Source: Crocodylus rhombifer | Lineage: Eukaryota; Chordata; Crocodylia; Crocodylidae | Assembly (NCBI GenBank): GCA_038503035.1 | Contig: JAVSML010001084.1 | Coordinates: forward strand, 487,875 to 551,874 | Length of the DNA: 64,000 nucleotides | Direction of reading: 5' to 3' | In this document: piece after piece, positions 9,880 through 19,777 of the stretch | How the letters are laid out: the number at the start of each line of letters is the position of its first letter | Position numbering within the stretch: position 1 is the stretch's first letter | Translations under genes and position numbers: made by a program | The notes under the pieces: generated by a model | Database searches by the model: none | Told to the model about the DNA's origin: nothing | What the model saw: the letters and a program-made list of their open reading frames with translations, nothing else

Positions 9880-10420
9880 GCAATGACTACCACTCTGGAA
9901 AGTGTGGGGAGGGAGCCTGGCTTCTAGCCTGGACCCTTGCTCCCAGCAGGTATGTAGCAGGAGCTTGGACACTCCAGTCATAGGGATTGAGGCTGGTGCC
10001 CCAAGGGTTGGTTCTGGATAAGACTTGAAGCTGTACCCTCCTGGGTCTGGTTAGTGTGGTGGGGCTACCTGTGGTGAGGTAGCCTCTGCAAAAAGGCACC
10101 TGTTTCCACCCCAGGGAAAGGTGAGTAGGGGTGCCTAAAAACCTTGGCTTTTCCCCGTTTGGTGGGGGGAAGGCTAGGGGAGCGCACTCTGACACAAAAG
10201 CCCCTGGAGGAGCCAAGGAGGGGACCAGAGGTGCAGAAGCCCAGAAAGGAGTTGAGTATGACACCAGTGGGGTCCAGGTGCCTGGAGGGGGGGTAGACTG
10301 TAAAGACCAAGGGGCTAAGTGAGGGACTAGGGAGTCTTAGTGTGGGACCTGAGGATCCAATAGCCTGGAGTGGGGCTGTGAGCATAGAGAGAGAACATCA
10401 CTGAGTGATGACAGGGTCAG
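9880..10420. other. GC-rich repeat-like block of unknown class
   Basis: This 540-bp island is clearly richer in G on the plus strand than its AT-rich surroundings. It has repeated GGGACTAGGG, GGGACCTGAGG and AAGGGGCTAAG-like phrases, as in internal parts of long interspersed elements. No terminal repeats, RT motifs or poly(A) are visible. Frames on both strands (for example 9887-10264 minus) are composition-driven. I cannot name it. Confidence 0.35.
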
Positions 10421-11412
10421 AAACGTTCCCAGTCCTCTCCACCTGTGTTATCCGATGGATACATGTGGTGGTTCAGCTTAAAGAGGAAGGGAAGGCACAG
10501 TAATACCTACGCTGACACTACTGTCGCATTGGCAGTAGGAGTGATGCTGGGGTGTATGCTGTTGCCTATAATGCTGAGGCAAAACTAGATTGCACTATGC
10601 AAAATACAATATGGAAATGGCATTTTTTGGAAGCCTGGTCAAACCTCAAGAGATTGACATGCCAACAAAAGGTACCTGCTGGGCTCTAACACTGCCTCCA
10701 TCAAATTTCAAAGTCCATTTGCAATTTATAGAAGCAGTGGATGGAGCTCTTTGGATTAAATTGATAAGAAGTTCTAGGCAACTGTAAGAGCAGGGGTTTC
10801 TTCTGTTTCCCTAGTTTCTGAAAGTGAACAGACTGTCACAATTGAATGTAGGTCATATTATAGAGTAGTCTGACTTTGTTTCACAGGCAAACCTGCTTTA
10901 CTAGTAATGTTTATTTTTCTTTCGTGTGCTTGTTTTAGGGCTTTGTGACCTGCTGTGCTCAAGAGAAGCCCAGATTGTCCACGTGGTGGTCAGAGATGTG
11001 TATTAATGTAGCTGGGTTCTTACATATTGATGACTCTGAAAAACCCAACTTGAAGTTGCCTTGGGTTGGCAACAGAAGTATGATGGGAGCCCGTTGCAGG
11101 AAGGAATCCTTATCCTGTTTATGGGATGTCATGGTCTGCCTGGTTCATACTTTACCTACTGCAGTGGGGGCCAACCTTTTTAGGCAGGCATGCCATAAAT
11201 TAACCCTACACCCTCTTTTAGTGCCACTTCAATTTCCTCCATTGCCCAATTTGCTGCTTTGCTTTCTGCTTCCTGTCCTATCTGCCACTGTGCTGCTTTC
11301 ACCCTTGTTGATCTGCCACATGCCATACACACAAGCTACCCATGCCACTTTTGGCACACATGCTACAGATTGGCCACACCTGACCTACTGCATTGTTTTT
11401 TTTTGTCTTTAG
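10421..11412. other. Non-coding, nothing firm
   Basis: A possible splice acceptor (a T-rich tract ending TTGTTTTAG) ends near 10939. The reading frame after it has no recognisable protein similarity and no clear donor follows. I leave it as non-coding. Confidence 0.4.
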
Positions 11413-11452
11413 ACCTTTAGCTAATGAATTACAGGAACCCAGCTTGGAGCTG
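11413..11452 (+). other. Candidate 40-nt exon-like segment
   Basis: A pyrimidine run ending GTCTTTAG (to 11412) is followed by 40 bases and then GTAAGTGC (11453-11460), a near-consensus donor preceded by CTG. One frame is open throughout and reads PLANELQEPSLEL after one leading base. The other two frames have a stop or no clear character. I do not recognise the peptide. Short sequences between good splice sites occur often by chance, so this is only a lead. Confidence 0.25.
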
Positions 11453-11460
11453 GTAAGTGC

Positions 11461-11994
11461 ATAGATTAGTCTATAAAGATCCTTTTCTCAAAGGAAAAGT
11501 CTGTGTTTCCTTTAGCAAGTGGAAGGCAGGAAGCATCAATTTTCACTGTGGACCCTTGCTTCATCTTTATGATGTAATGCTAAGTTGAATGGTATTTTGA
11601 AGCTTCTCCCTGCTTTGGTGAACAGAGGGGCTGATAGAAAGGGAAAATGATGTCCTGCCTAGTCCTTCAATTCATGCTTTCTCTTATCTCTTTTATATGG
11701 CTGTGCTCTGATTCTTTCTCTACTGGATATGAGTAAATCCCAGTCAAGTTCCTTGTAACTGCAGGGCAGATAAAATCAGACCCCAGACTCTGGCACTTGA
11801 TCCCAATCTAATTATTTTAGCTTTTCTTCCTTCTCGGTTACTCAAAATCCCTTTATTCTTCTAACCTCCGACACTACTCACATGTCTCCTCTGAATGTTT
11901 GCTCTTTCCAGTTCTCCTTCCTCACTATTTTTTCTTTTTGGCATTTTATATCTCAGATAAAACCAGATTGCCCGACTGTCATTGTGCTTCCTGA
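11461..11994. other. Non-coding, nothing recognised
   Basis: No supported feature. Confidence 0.5.
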
Positions 11995-12398
11995 TAAACC
12001 TAGATCTCTTCAGCCTTTGTAAGAGAAGGCTGAGAGGGGATTTGGTGGCCATCTACAAATTTGTTGGGGGGAGGAGGGGGCAGCAAGGAATAGGAGATAC
12101 TCTGTTTATCAGGGTGCCCCTTGGAGTAACTAGAAACAACAGCCACAAACTGACAGAGAGAAGATCTAGACTAGACATTAGGAAGAACTTATTTATGGTA
12201 AGGGTTACCAGAATCTGCAATGGGCTTCCAAGGGAGGTGGTGCTGTCCCCTACCTTGGGGATCTCTACAAAGGGACTGGACAAACACCTGGCTGGGGTTG
12301 TCTGACCCCAGTGCTCTTTCCTGCCCAGGGCAGAACCTCGGATTCAATGATCTGCTGAGGTCCCTTCCAACCCTGAAAATCTATGAAATATATGAAAA
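11995..12398 (+). mobile_element. CR1 LINE, 5'-truncated 3' end
   Basis: This is the last part of CR1 ORF2 and the 3' UTR. The reading LFSLCKRRLRGDLVAIYKFV begins at about 11998. After a break it continues as TRNNSHKLTERRSRLDIRKN and PREVVLSPTLGISTKGLDKH. The 3' end has GAGGTCCCTTCCAACCCTG and then ATCTATGAAATATATGAAAA, the decayed terminal repeats. CR1 copies are usually cut short at the 5' end by incomplete reverse transcription, and only about 400 bp remain here. Frame breaks show it is inactive. Confidence 0.95.
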
Positions 12399-13295
12399 TG
12401 TTATCAGGAGCATCAGCCTCATGGCCCAGGGTCTTATTTTCAAAGAGTGGCATATACAGTCCCATTTCTCACATAATTCTGCAGCTAAGGCATTATGCTA
12501 GCATGAAGTCTGCATTTGCCCAAGCTTTTCATGTGGAGTTATGATCTGTGGAGGTTACAGGTCTCACCTGGTGATACACCATCATGATCTGAGTGGTCCT
12601 TCTCTAAGATGATTGAGTGCTGCTTGATAGGACTTATAATCTATAGTAAGGTATTACTGTGTGCTCCATGAGGGGCTACAACTTCAATCAGCTCAAGTAT
12701 TGAAGCTCAAATATTTTGGTGAAATTGTATGACATCACAGTTCTGTAATACACAGTGGCTGCCTGTTTATTTCTGGATGGAGTTTTAGCCTATAAAACTC
12801 TTTGGGCTTCAGGCCTGCCTGTATGAAAGATAACCTCTTGCTCTATGTTTTATTAGTCATTTGGCTACTTAAGCCAGAGCCCCTTTGGTACATGAAGGAG
12901 GGGAGCTACTGTCCATGTATTCTCTTTGGAATATACTTCCTGCATTTATCCAAAATAGTCTTAATCTGTTGTCCCTCAAGGCATGCTGCAAGGCACATCT
13001 ATTTACCCAGGTTTGTAGGGAATGATTTGGCCTACTTTAGCTTCTGTATTGATTGTACCTTGAGTTAGTGCTGTTTAAAAATAAGTTAATAGATTTAGGA
13101 CATCCATAGCTCTTTAAAAAGATTTTGAGTGCCAGATCCTTTGCTTTAATTGAAGTTAAAGCAATTCCACGGATTTACATCAACTGAGAATCTGATCCTA
13201 TTTGGGACTGGGTTGCAAGAACCAATTTATATCTTTCCTTTTTTGACTAACCCTAACGGGATTTTGTGCCTAGAGGGAACACATGTGGATTGCTT
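12399..13295. other. Non-coding, nothing recognised
   Basis: The frame at 12802-13068 has hydrophobic character but no recognisable family. No other feature is supported. Confidence 0.45.
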
Positions 13296-13349
13296 TGTGC
13301 ATGTAGCTGCTGTGTTTGCACATAGGCAAACACAGCAGCTACATGCACA
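13296..13349. repeat. Perfect 24-bp inverted repeat, 6-nt loop
   Basis: The arm 13296-13319 (starting TGTGCATGTAGCTGCTGTG) is perfectly complementary to 13326-13349 (ending ACATGCACA). The loop ACATAG is at 13320-13325. Pairing stops abruptly on both sides, so the arms are not the centre of a larger palindrome. The exactness suggests a recent origin, such as template switching. It does not look like one of the MITE families nearby. Confidence 0.95.
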
Positions 13350-13534
13350 GAAGGGCTGTGGTTTCTATCCATTTCTGCCTTTTGGGATTCCATTTTGATG
13401 CTGCCTTTAATCATCTATGCTAAAGCAGCAACTTTGCACAAAATATAGTCAATACAAAAAGAAGGGAACCGCTGAAGCTTTGTTCTTGGCAAAAGCTAAC
13501 AGCTTGAGGCAGGGACAAGTTGTACTGTGTAAAC

Positions 13535-13962
13535 TTAGCAGACCTTATGAGGAGAGGCTGAGAACCACTGGACTCTTCAGCCTGGAAAAACTCAGGCTCA
13601 GGAGTGACTTGGTGGCAGACTATAAGTATATAAAAGGTGTGTAGGAACTGGGAGAATGTCTGTTCACCAGGGCACTCCAAGGGAAGACAAAGTCCAATGG
13701 TCACAAACTCCTGGAGGACCATTTCAGGCTGGACATAAGGAAAAACTTCTTTATTGTCTGAGTTCCCAGGGCCTGGGGTAGATTCTCTCCAGAGGTGGTG
13801 CAAGCACCTACTCTGGACAATTTTTATAAACACTTGGATGCCTATCTTGCTGGGATCATTTGGCCGCAGCTGACTTCCTTCCCCTTGGGCAGGAGGCTGG
13901 ACCCGATCATCTTGTGAGGTCCCTTCCAGCCCTAATGTCTACGAAATCTATGACATTTATTA
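13535..13962 (+). mobile_element. CR1 LINE, 5'-truncated 3' end
   Basis: [20 protein letters not shown] starts the recognisable ORF2 C-terminus at about 13541, with [14 protein letters not shown] following. A stop (TAG near 13642) and later frame breaks interrupt it, with GKTKSNGHKLLEDHFRLDIR recoverable in the same region. The 3' part has AGGTCCCTTCCAGCCCTAAT and a short tail GAAATCTATGAC. It belongs to the same broad subfamily as the 23830 and 53155 copies (Tyr-Glu-Glu-Arg-Leu and Asn-Gly-His-Lys words). Confidence 0.95.
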
Positions 13963-14465
13963 AACTAACTCAATCAACAATGCATAAGCTTTTGTGAGCA
14001 ACAGTTTGAGATGAGCCACGTGAGATGACATGCACTTTTCTCCTTTTTGGACAGCAAGATTTCTGCCATCATACCTCTGTCATCTTGAGGATGGCAGGAT
14101 TTACTTCCTAAGTCCCTGGGACATTATGTTCTTCCATTGTGTCGATTATTCTACCTTCTTGGCTGTTTGGGCTTCTGAATCTGCACAGCTGTAGACATAT
14201 GGGGCAAATCATAAGAGGTCTAGGATTTGTAAAATAAATAGACTTGAAGGAATTCGGGTTTTTTTAATTTAAAAAAATGTTCTTGATAATTTAAATTAAT
14301 CATATCACAATCTTTTCCAAGTTTAGAAGACTCTTAAGAGACATTTCCTTTATGACAGTTGTACCTATACATAGTAAACAACTCTTCATTGGAGACCACA
14401 AAGAATTATAATTTTTCATATTACTTGAATACTTACATTTTCTGAAAATGCAGTCACCATAAGAA
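13963..14465. other. Non-coding, AT-rich
   Basis: No supported feature. Confidence 0.5.
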
Positions 14466-14757
14466 GACTGTGCAGTAAATATGGTGATTTATGCAAACTT
14501 GAGTGTAAATTTGATTCCTGCATCATGCAGCTATCAAATTTACCTGATTAGTGTACAGTAATGCACAGTATTACTGCATTACTGCACAGTAACGTATGTG
14601 TGGATACCTTACTGCACAGTAACACTGTGTATGTGGCCTGACTTGGGACTAACCTTATTCTCAAATCAGACCACATACACAGTGTTAATGCATTTTAACA
14701 CCTAGACCTACTATGCAGTAAATTTTAAGCTGGTGTAAATGCATGTGTAGACATGCC
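14466..14757. mobile_element. MITE-like element, GTCTACA family
   Basis: CTGTGCAGTAAATATGG and TTGAGTGTAAATTTGATTCC match the 1547-2046 element. The right terminus GCATGTGTAGACATGCCC ends at about 14757. The left terminus is degenerate. A strong internal inverted pair, TAACACTGTGTATGTGGCCT near 14618 and CCACATACACAGTGTTA near 14681, brackets a TGGGACTAA block. There are no coding frames. Confidence 0.65.
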
Positions 14758-14929
14758 CACTGTGTTTCAAATGGGAAATATGAATAGCCACTAAGTTAGA
14801 AAAGGACAGAGTATTTCAAATATTTATTAATGCACATAAGAAATATTGCAAGGCATGTTTAAAAGCACAGCTGTATTCAAATTGATGATCATAGATACAT
14901 TTATATATTCACATAGATTATATACATTA
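14758..14929. other. Short AT-rich spacer
   Basis: AT-rich sequence between two transposable elements; nothing else seen. Confidence 0.5.
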
Positions 14930-14937
14930 TATTACAG

Positions 14938-15124
14938 TAGGTGTGGGCAATTATTTTGGGCGGAGGGCCACTTACTGAGTTTTGGCAAGCCATCAAGGGC
15001 TACATGACAGGCAGCCAAGGGCAGATAAATATTAATTTTCTCAATTTTGTAGGGGCCCTGTGGGCCGGATAGAATGGCCTGGTGGGCTGCATCTGGCCCA
15101 TGAGCTGCATTTTGCTTACCCCTG
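14938..15124. mobile_element. hAT-type MITE, 187 bp, perfect 8-bp TSD
   Basis: The left end TAGGTGTGGGCAATTATTTT is inverted at the right as TTTTGCTTACCCCTG. The flanks TATTACAG (14930-14937) and TATTACAG (15125-15132) are identical 8-mers, the length made by hAT transposases. The body carries GGAGGGCCACTTACTGAG and GGGCTGCATCTGGCCC. The same ends and phrases bound the much longer element at 61249-62285 and begin one at 63914. With no coding capacity, it must have been moved in trans. Confidence 0.9.
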
Positions 15125-15132
15125 TATTACAG

Positions 15133-18100
15133 TATATACTTAAAGATTGCTGTTATTTCTATTAAATATTGCTTTGGAAAAAGCCTGTTAAATCATGGTT
15201 AAAAGGGATTGTTTCAGAAACACATCTCTTAGTGAGCAGTTTAACAAAAATAAAATAAAGTTTGAAATTCCTCAAGAGGACATAGGGTATTAACTTTTTT
15301 ATGTCTGTCTTTTTTTGTTGTTGTTGTTTGCCATCCATAGTGTCTGTAGCAGTATACTAGAAATTTCCAGCTAAATGTCCTCAGGGGAAATGAGATATAA
15401 CAGAATATTTTTAAAAACAGTGCTCAAATGCTTAGTAAAAATTCCAAACATTTGTGGTAGAGGGATATGGTTCTTATGGACATGTTACAGTATTTTTTTA
15501 TTTTAGACTTTATTTTAATAATTTAAAATAGTTCTGTTTTTGTAGAGCAGTAAGTGTTGTCCATGACTGCTGCCCCTTTCTTACTTTATGTGTCCAAAAC
15601 TGTTATTTTCTGATCCTCCTGTGGTATGAACTGCTTCCAAAAGTGCAGTAAGAAACATGAGAACACACTTTACATCTCTGTTTACAGCAGCTATGGAGAA
15701 TCCAGGCTGTGTGCTAATGATCTCAGCAGTGACTAATGAATATAGAAGGTCTCAAACAAGAAGGTGTTGAAAGAAATCAAAGAGCAGAAGTTAGAGACAG
15801 AAAGAGAATCTTCAAATACTAAATGAAAGCTGCAAGCATTAAAAGATGACATCATCAGCATGGGTTTGTAGGGTTGAGGGGAAATTCACATCCATCCAGA
15901 AAACCAGTAAAAGCACATGTGCCACTTAAATCCCACTTATGCCTTAAGTGGATTCAGGCTCTGCACTGCCTACTGAAGAACTCGACTGTACCATACATAT
16001 TGTGCTGTAGAAGTGCGAATTGTACCACAGAAGAATTAAACAAAGGAATGCATTTGGAAAATGAATGCAAACTTGGCTAAAGTGTGCACTGCAAATACAA
16101 TGACAAAACGTAAGGGCTGGCTTCTGTTCCACTGAGTAGTTGCCTAAGTGAGATCTCCTTTCACCCTCCTCAAGCACCTGAAGAACAGATAACACAAACT
16201 TCATGGTACATTTTTGTGACTTAGTCCTAAGATTCGGATTGTTACAGATGTAGGTACATTAACTGTTTTTCGGAGCATTGAGCAGGGTGGAATAAGATCC
16301 GACTTAGATGACTAAGTCTATATAGGTACCAACTGGTGGAATAGGATTTTGCCCTAAGCCTATGACCAACTACTTCCTTTGAAAAAGCATTCCTAATATC
16401 TAGTCTAGATTCTTGATGTTAAACCCAAATTCAGGAACAGAGGGAGAATGAAGTTTCTGACCTGAGCTTTGGAAAAACTTTCCTGCCCTTTGCCATCCCA
16501 TTGTAAAAACTCTCTTTAGTCTTATACTGTGTCCATGGGCAGGACAAGACTTTAGGACTTCAGTTAGTTTGTGAATTTGTAATGTCCTGACCAAAATTCA
16601 ATGAAGTCAATAAAAAATTCCCTTTTCCTTTCTCAAATAATTTTACAAAGTAGATTTTTTAAACAACTTGTCAACATTGGGCTTGTTACCTTAAAGAGCT
16701 TTTCATTACTGTGATTCACACTCTGAAGTTCATTTCAGAGGGAGATTGGAAGTCACTGTGTCTGCTTTTGATGGTATGCATTTTATAGACACAATGTAAG
16801 AAAAAAAACCTCACAGTGAACATTCATTTATATTTGCGTGGTATCTTTGCTGAGTTGCAGGGAGGACACAACCTGACGTTATTAAAATCTTTATGTCTAG
16901 AACTGATTATATTTATCTCTTAAATTTAATATTTGAAAAAAATAAACATTATGGACAATTTTCCATTCTGATCTACACAGCAGCTCTCAACTCCAATAGT
17001 CTATTCTCCCTACATGAGTGGAACTCCCATTGATGTGTGGATCTGAGAGAAGAATTTTGCCCTAAGGGCTCAATTTTGCTCGAAGATTGACATATGCATA
17101 TCATCAAAAAGAAAGAAAGAAAAGAAAGAATAATCTATGCATCTGAGGAACTATCAGCAGCTTCTATGTTTTTGCTCTTTTGAGATTTTTGCCATCTACA
17201 AAGATATGTGGTAGGGACACAGGATGTGGGTCTAATCCATCTGTGTTACTATGGCCTCTAACGTAGGCACGGTTGGAACAAGAGGGTGAGGTTGTTCATA
17301 TTATCCTGATTGTTTGTGTTGTGTCATCTTGGACAGACGCATTTAATGAGCAGCCTCTAGTGTGTATCAGTTTCTGGAGTAGCTATTATTTTTATTCCTC
17401 TTCAGATGTATAGGCAATTGGGAACTGTCTGGCTATGTGTATGATTTTATACATACTTGAGTAATCTGAAAGACACAAATGCAAAATACCTCATTTGAGA
17501 CACACACCTTAGAAGAATGAACAGATTACAATGGGTTCTGAAGATTTATATTTCCATCAGAGACATAATTTTACTTCAGTACCTTGATGGTGTTTAGCCC
17601 TTAGAACCTGATAATGCTAAAGTATCTGTAGTCAATATTATCGCTCTTTACAGAAGTGAAAACCAAGGCAGAAGTGTCAAATGAGTCTCCCAAAGGACTC
17701 AGTGTAAGAACACAAATATTCCTTGATCCCTGTCAAGGGACTTGCATACTTCTGTCTAAGGAATTTGGCAATTTTGAAGATAATTCTTACAATTTTCAAA
17801 ATCTGAGGCTACCAGAACTACTTTATAGACTACTTGTAGTGAATATGATAGCTGAACTATAATATCACTTCATATTATGCTTAATGTGTGACTAATGAAA
17901 GCATGACCAATCATTTTAGTCTATCCATGGCAATCCTGTATGCTGAAAATTCATGTCTGAAGGTTTTACTTGAATAAAATACTGATTTTGTAAATAGTGT
18001 CTCAAGGCCAAAAGATCAGTATATCCATAGATGAAATGTGTTTTCCATCCCCAGAAATATCAGAAGCACCATGCCATACCAGGGTATGCATCATAGACAC

Positions 18101-18504
18101 TTAAAAACCTTTCTGACACCAGGACATAGGATATCCTCAAAGTGAAAATCTTCCCTTCTTCAGTCCAGTAAGGATGCAGCCTCCACATTCCTGAATACAA
18201 ATATGACAGATACTGGTATTAAAGAGCAAATTCCATTGTGAAAATATTTTATTAAAGTTATAGGAATGAATTTAATATAAAAAGAAGGGAAAATATTTAA
18301 AGCATAAGTTCAAAATCTCTAAAGCAACATAAACATGGTCTAAGAAACCCCTCCAGGCTAAAAAAAAGGAGCTTTCCTTACAATTTATGCGATATAGCTG
18401 ATATTGTAGCAGGTTCTTCTACATAGCTTTTCATTAAAACTTGCTTTCCCTGACTTTAATTTTTCCATATGTCATAAAACAAAGGCTCAGGTACCAAAAA
18501 AGGT
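15133..18504. other. Long AT-rich non-coding stretch
   Basis: About 3.4 kb of largely single-copy-looking DNA. A GTT microsatellite lies near 15317-15329 and an (AAAG)n tract near 17108-17130. I see no protein-like exon. The frames at 15874-16080, 16400-16594 and 17656-17862 match nothing I know. A weak MIR-like scrap is listed separately. Confidence 0.5.
17642..17700 (-). mobile_element. Possible MIR-like scrap
   Basis: CTCTTTACAGAAGTGAAAAC followed by CAAGGCAGAAG resembles the inverse of the MIR phrase around CTCAGTTTCCTCATCTGTAA. Only about 60 bases align by eye, with several mismatches. Confidence 0.3.
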
Positions 18505-18741
18505 TAGGTTAGATATTAGGAAGAACTACTTCATGGTAAGGGTGGCCAGAGCCTGGGATAGGCTTCCCAGAGAGGTGGTGCTCTCACCTGCCCTAGAAAT
18601 CTTTAAGAGGAGACTGGATAGGCACCTGGCTGGGGTCTTATGACCCCTGCCACCCTCAGTGCTCCTTCCTGCCCATGGCAGGGGGTTGAACTAGATGATC
18701 TGTCTAGGTCCCTTCCGACCCATTGATTCTATGATTCTATG
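18505..18741 (+). mobile_element. CR1 LINE 3' end with ATTCTATG tail
   Basis: The copy begins within the last ORF2 segment (reading RLDIRKNYFMVRVARAWDRL-like, with changes) and includes CTTTAAGAGGAGACTGGATA. The 3' UTR has CTAGATGATCTGTCTAGGTC and then CCTTCCGACCC. It ends in two perfect octamers ATTCTATG (about 18724-18739), the classic CR1 tail. It is only about 235 bp long and clearly less diverged at the tail than the 11995 copy. Confidence 0.95.
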
Positions 18742-19160
18742 AAAAAATGTTTAAACCATTTGTGGATGAGAAGGGAGATCCATTCTCCCAGCTGCTGAAG
18801 AAGTTTTCAGGTCAGGGCATCAAGCACAGAGCAATGGCCTGTTTACTAACACAACCTATTGCTTTACAACCTACTTTAGGGCTAGATTATGTCTCTGGAC
18901 TCTGTTGAAGGGGATATGAATGTACCCAATGTTGCAGTGGGAGCCCTTTTGGAAGAAATCTGGCTTTCTCAGGCAGAATTTCTTAATTCTGCCAGCTACT
19001 CTTTTTTCACACTCATGTCCTAAGATGAGGTAGGTTATGGCCCCAACCTCATTCCAATGATCTATGTACCCTTTTTTTGCATTGCTTGGAGCCTTGGGCA
19101 TAATGTGAGGAAAAATACCCTGAAAACAGAATAGAGGCCTTGAACTTTACTTTTTCAGCA
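18742..19160. other. Non-coding, nothing recognised
   Basis: No supported feature. The minus-strand frame at 18871-19101 matches nothing I know. Confidence 0.45.
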
Positions 19161-19168
19161 CTGTAGAC

Positions 19169-19769
19169 TAGGGCTATGTGAAGCTTTGGTCACTGATTTG
19201 ACTCAGAGGAGATCTGGCCTGATTCAGTGGCTGAATCTCTGAATCTGAATCAAATCAGGATACCCATTAATCTCTCTGAATCGAATCAGAAGCATCGGAT
19301 TCAATTTGAAGAGATTTGATTCAGACATAGACACAGCTTTATATGTTTTTTCTGCATACCTTGAGGCACGGCTCGTGATTGCTGAGATGGTGGGCAGACG
19401 GAGCGTCCCACGGAGGTGCAGATGGATCCCCCACGTGCTCAGGGGTGGACCTGGAAGTGGACCAGAAGTACTTCTGGTCCACTTTCGGGTCCACTGCTGA
19501 GCACATGCGGGGGCCTCCCCACACTCCTGTGGGATGTTCCATCCACCCCACCATCTCAGCGTTCACGAGCTGCACCTGGTATCTCAATGTATGTAGAAAA
19601 AACATATAAAGCTGTGTCTATGGCTAAATCACTGATTCTGCAAATCAGAATCAAATCTTCAGGTTCGGCTGAATCCAACTGGGACAGTGATCTGAATCAG
19701 TGAATTGAATCACTGTTCCCTGAACTGGGCTGAATCCGAATTGAATACTGCCTGCTTCACACTTCCCTA
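19169..19769. mobile_element. 601-bp fold-back hAT-type MITE, perfect 8-bp TSD
   Basis: The left end TAGGGCTATGTGAAGC and right end GCTTCACACTTCCCTA are inverted. The 8-mers CTGTAGAC at 19161-19168 and 19770-19777 are identical. Nearly the whole element is one palindrome: 19325-19360 (ATAGACACAGCTTTATATG...) pairs with 19590-19625, and the arms meet at a tight centre near 19470 (GGACCAGAAGTACTTCTGG). The outer arms are built from repeated CTGAATC/GATTCAG words. The inner arms are GC-rich, unlike the AT-rich flanks. Overlapping frames on both strands (about 19306-19703) result from the symmetry and are not genes. Confidence 0.9.
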
Positions 19770-19777
19770 CTGTAGAC

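Noticed and set aside
10939..11000. Possible exon after a TTGTTTTAG acceptor
   Set aside because: No convincing donor follows and the open frame soon stops; the peptide is not recognised.
11861..12305. Frames on both strands near 12 kb as host genes
   Set aside because: Those from about 11995 are CR1 or its antisense; those before have no recognisable character.
16380..16440. CR1-like phrase CATTCCTAATATCTAGTC
   Set aside because: The resemblance to the minus-strand CR1 phrase TTCTTCCTAATATC is limited to about a dozen bases and no neighbouring CR1 words follow.
19306..19703. Frames on both strands with near-identical peptides
   Set aside because: They are the two arms of one palindromic MITE read in opposite directions.
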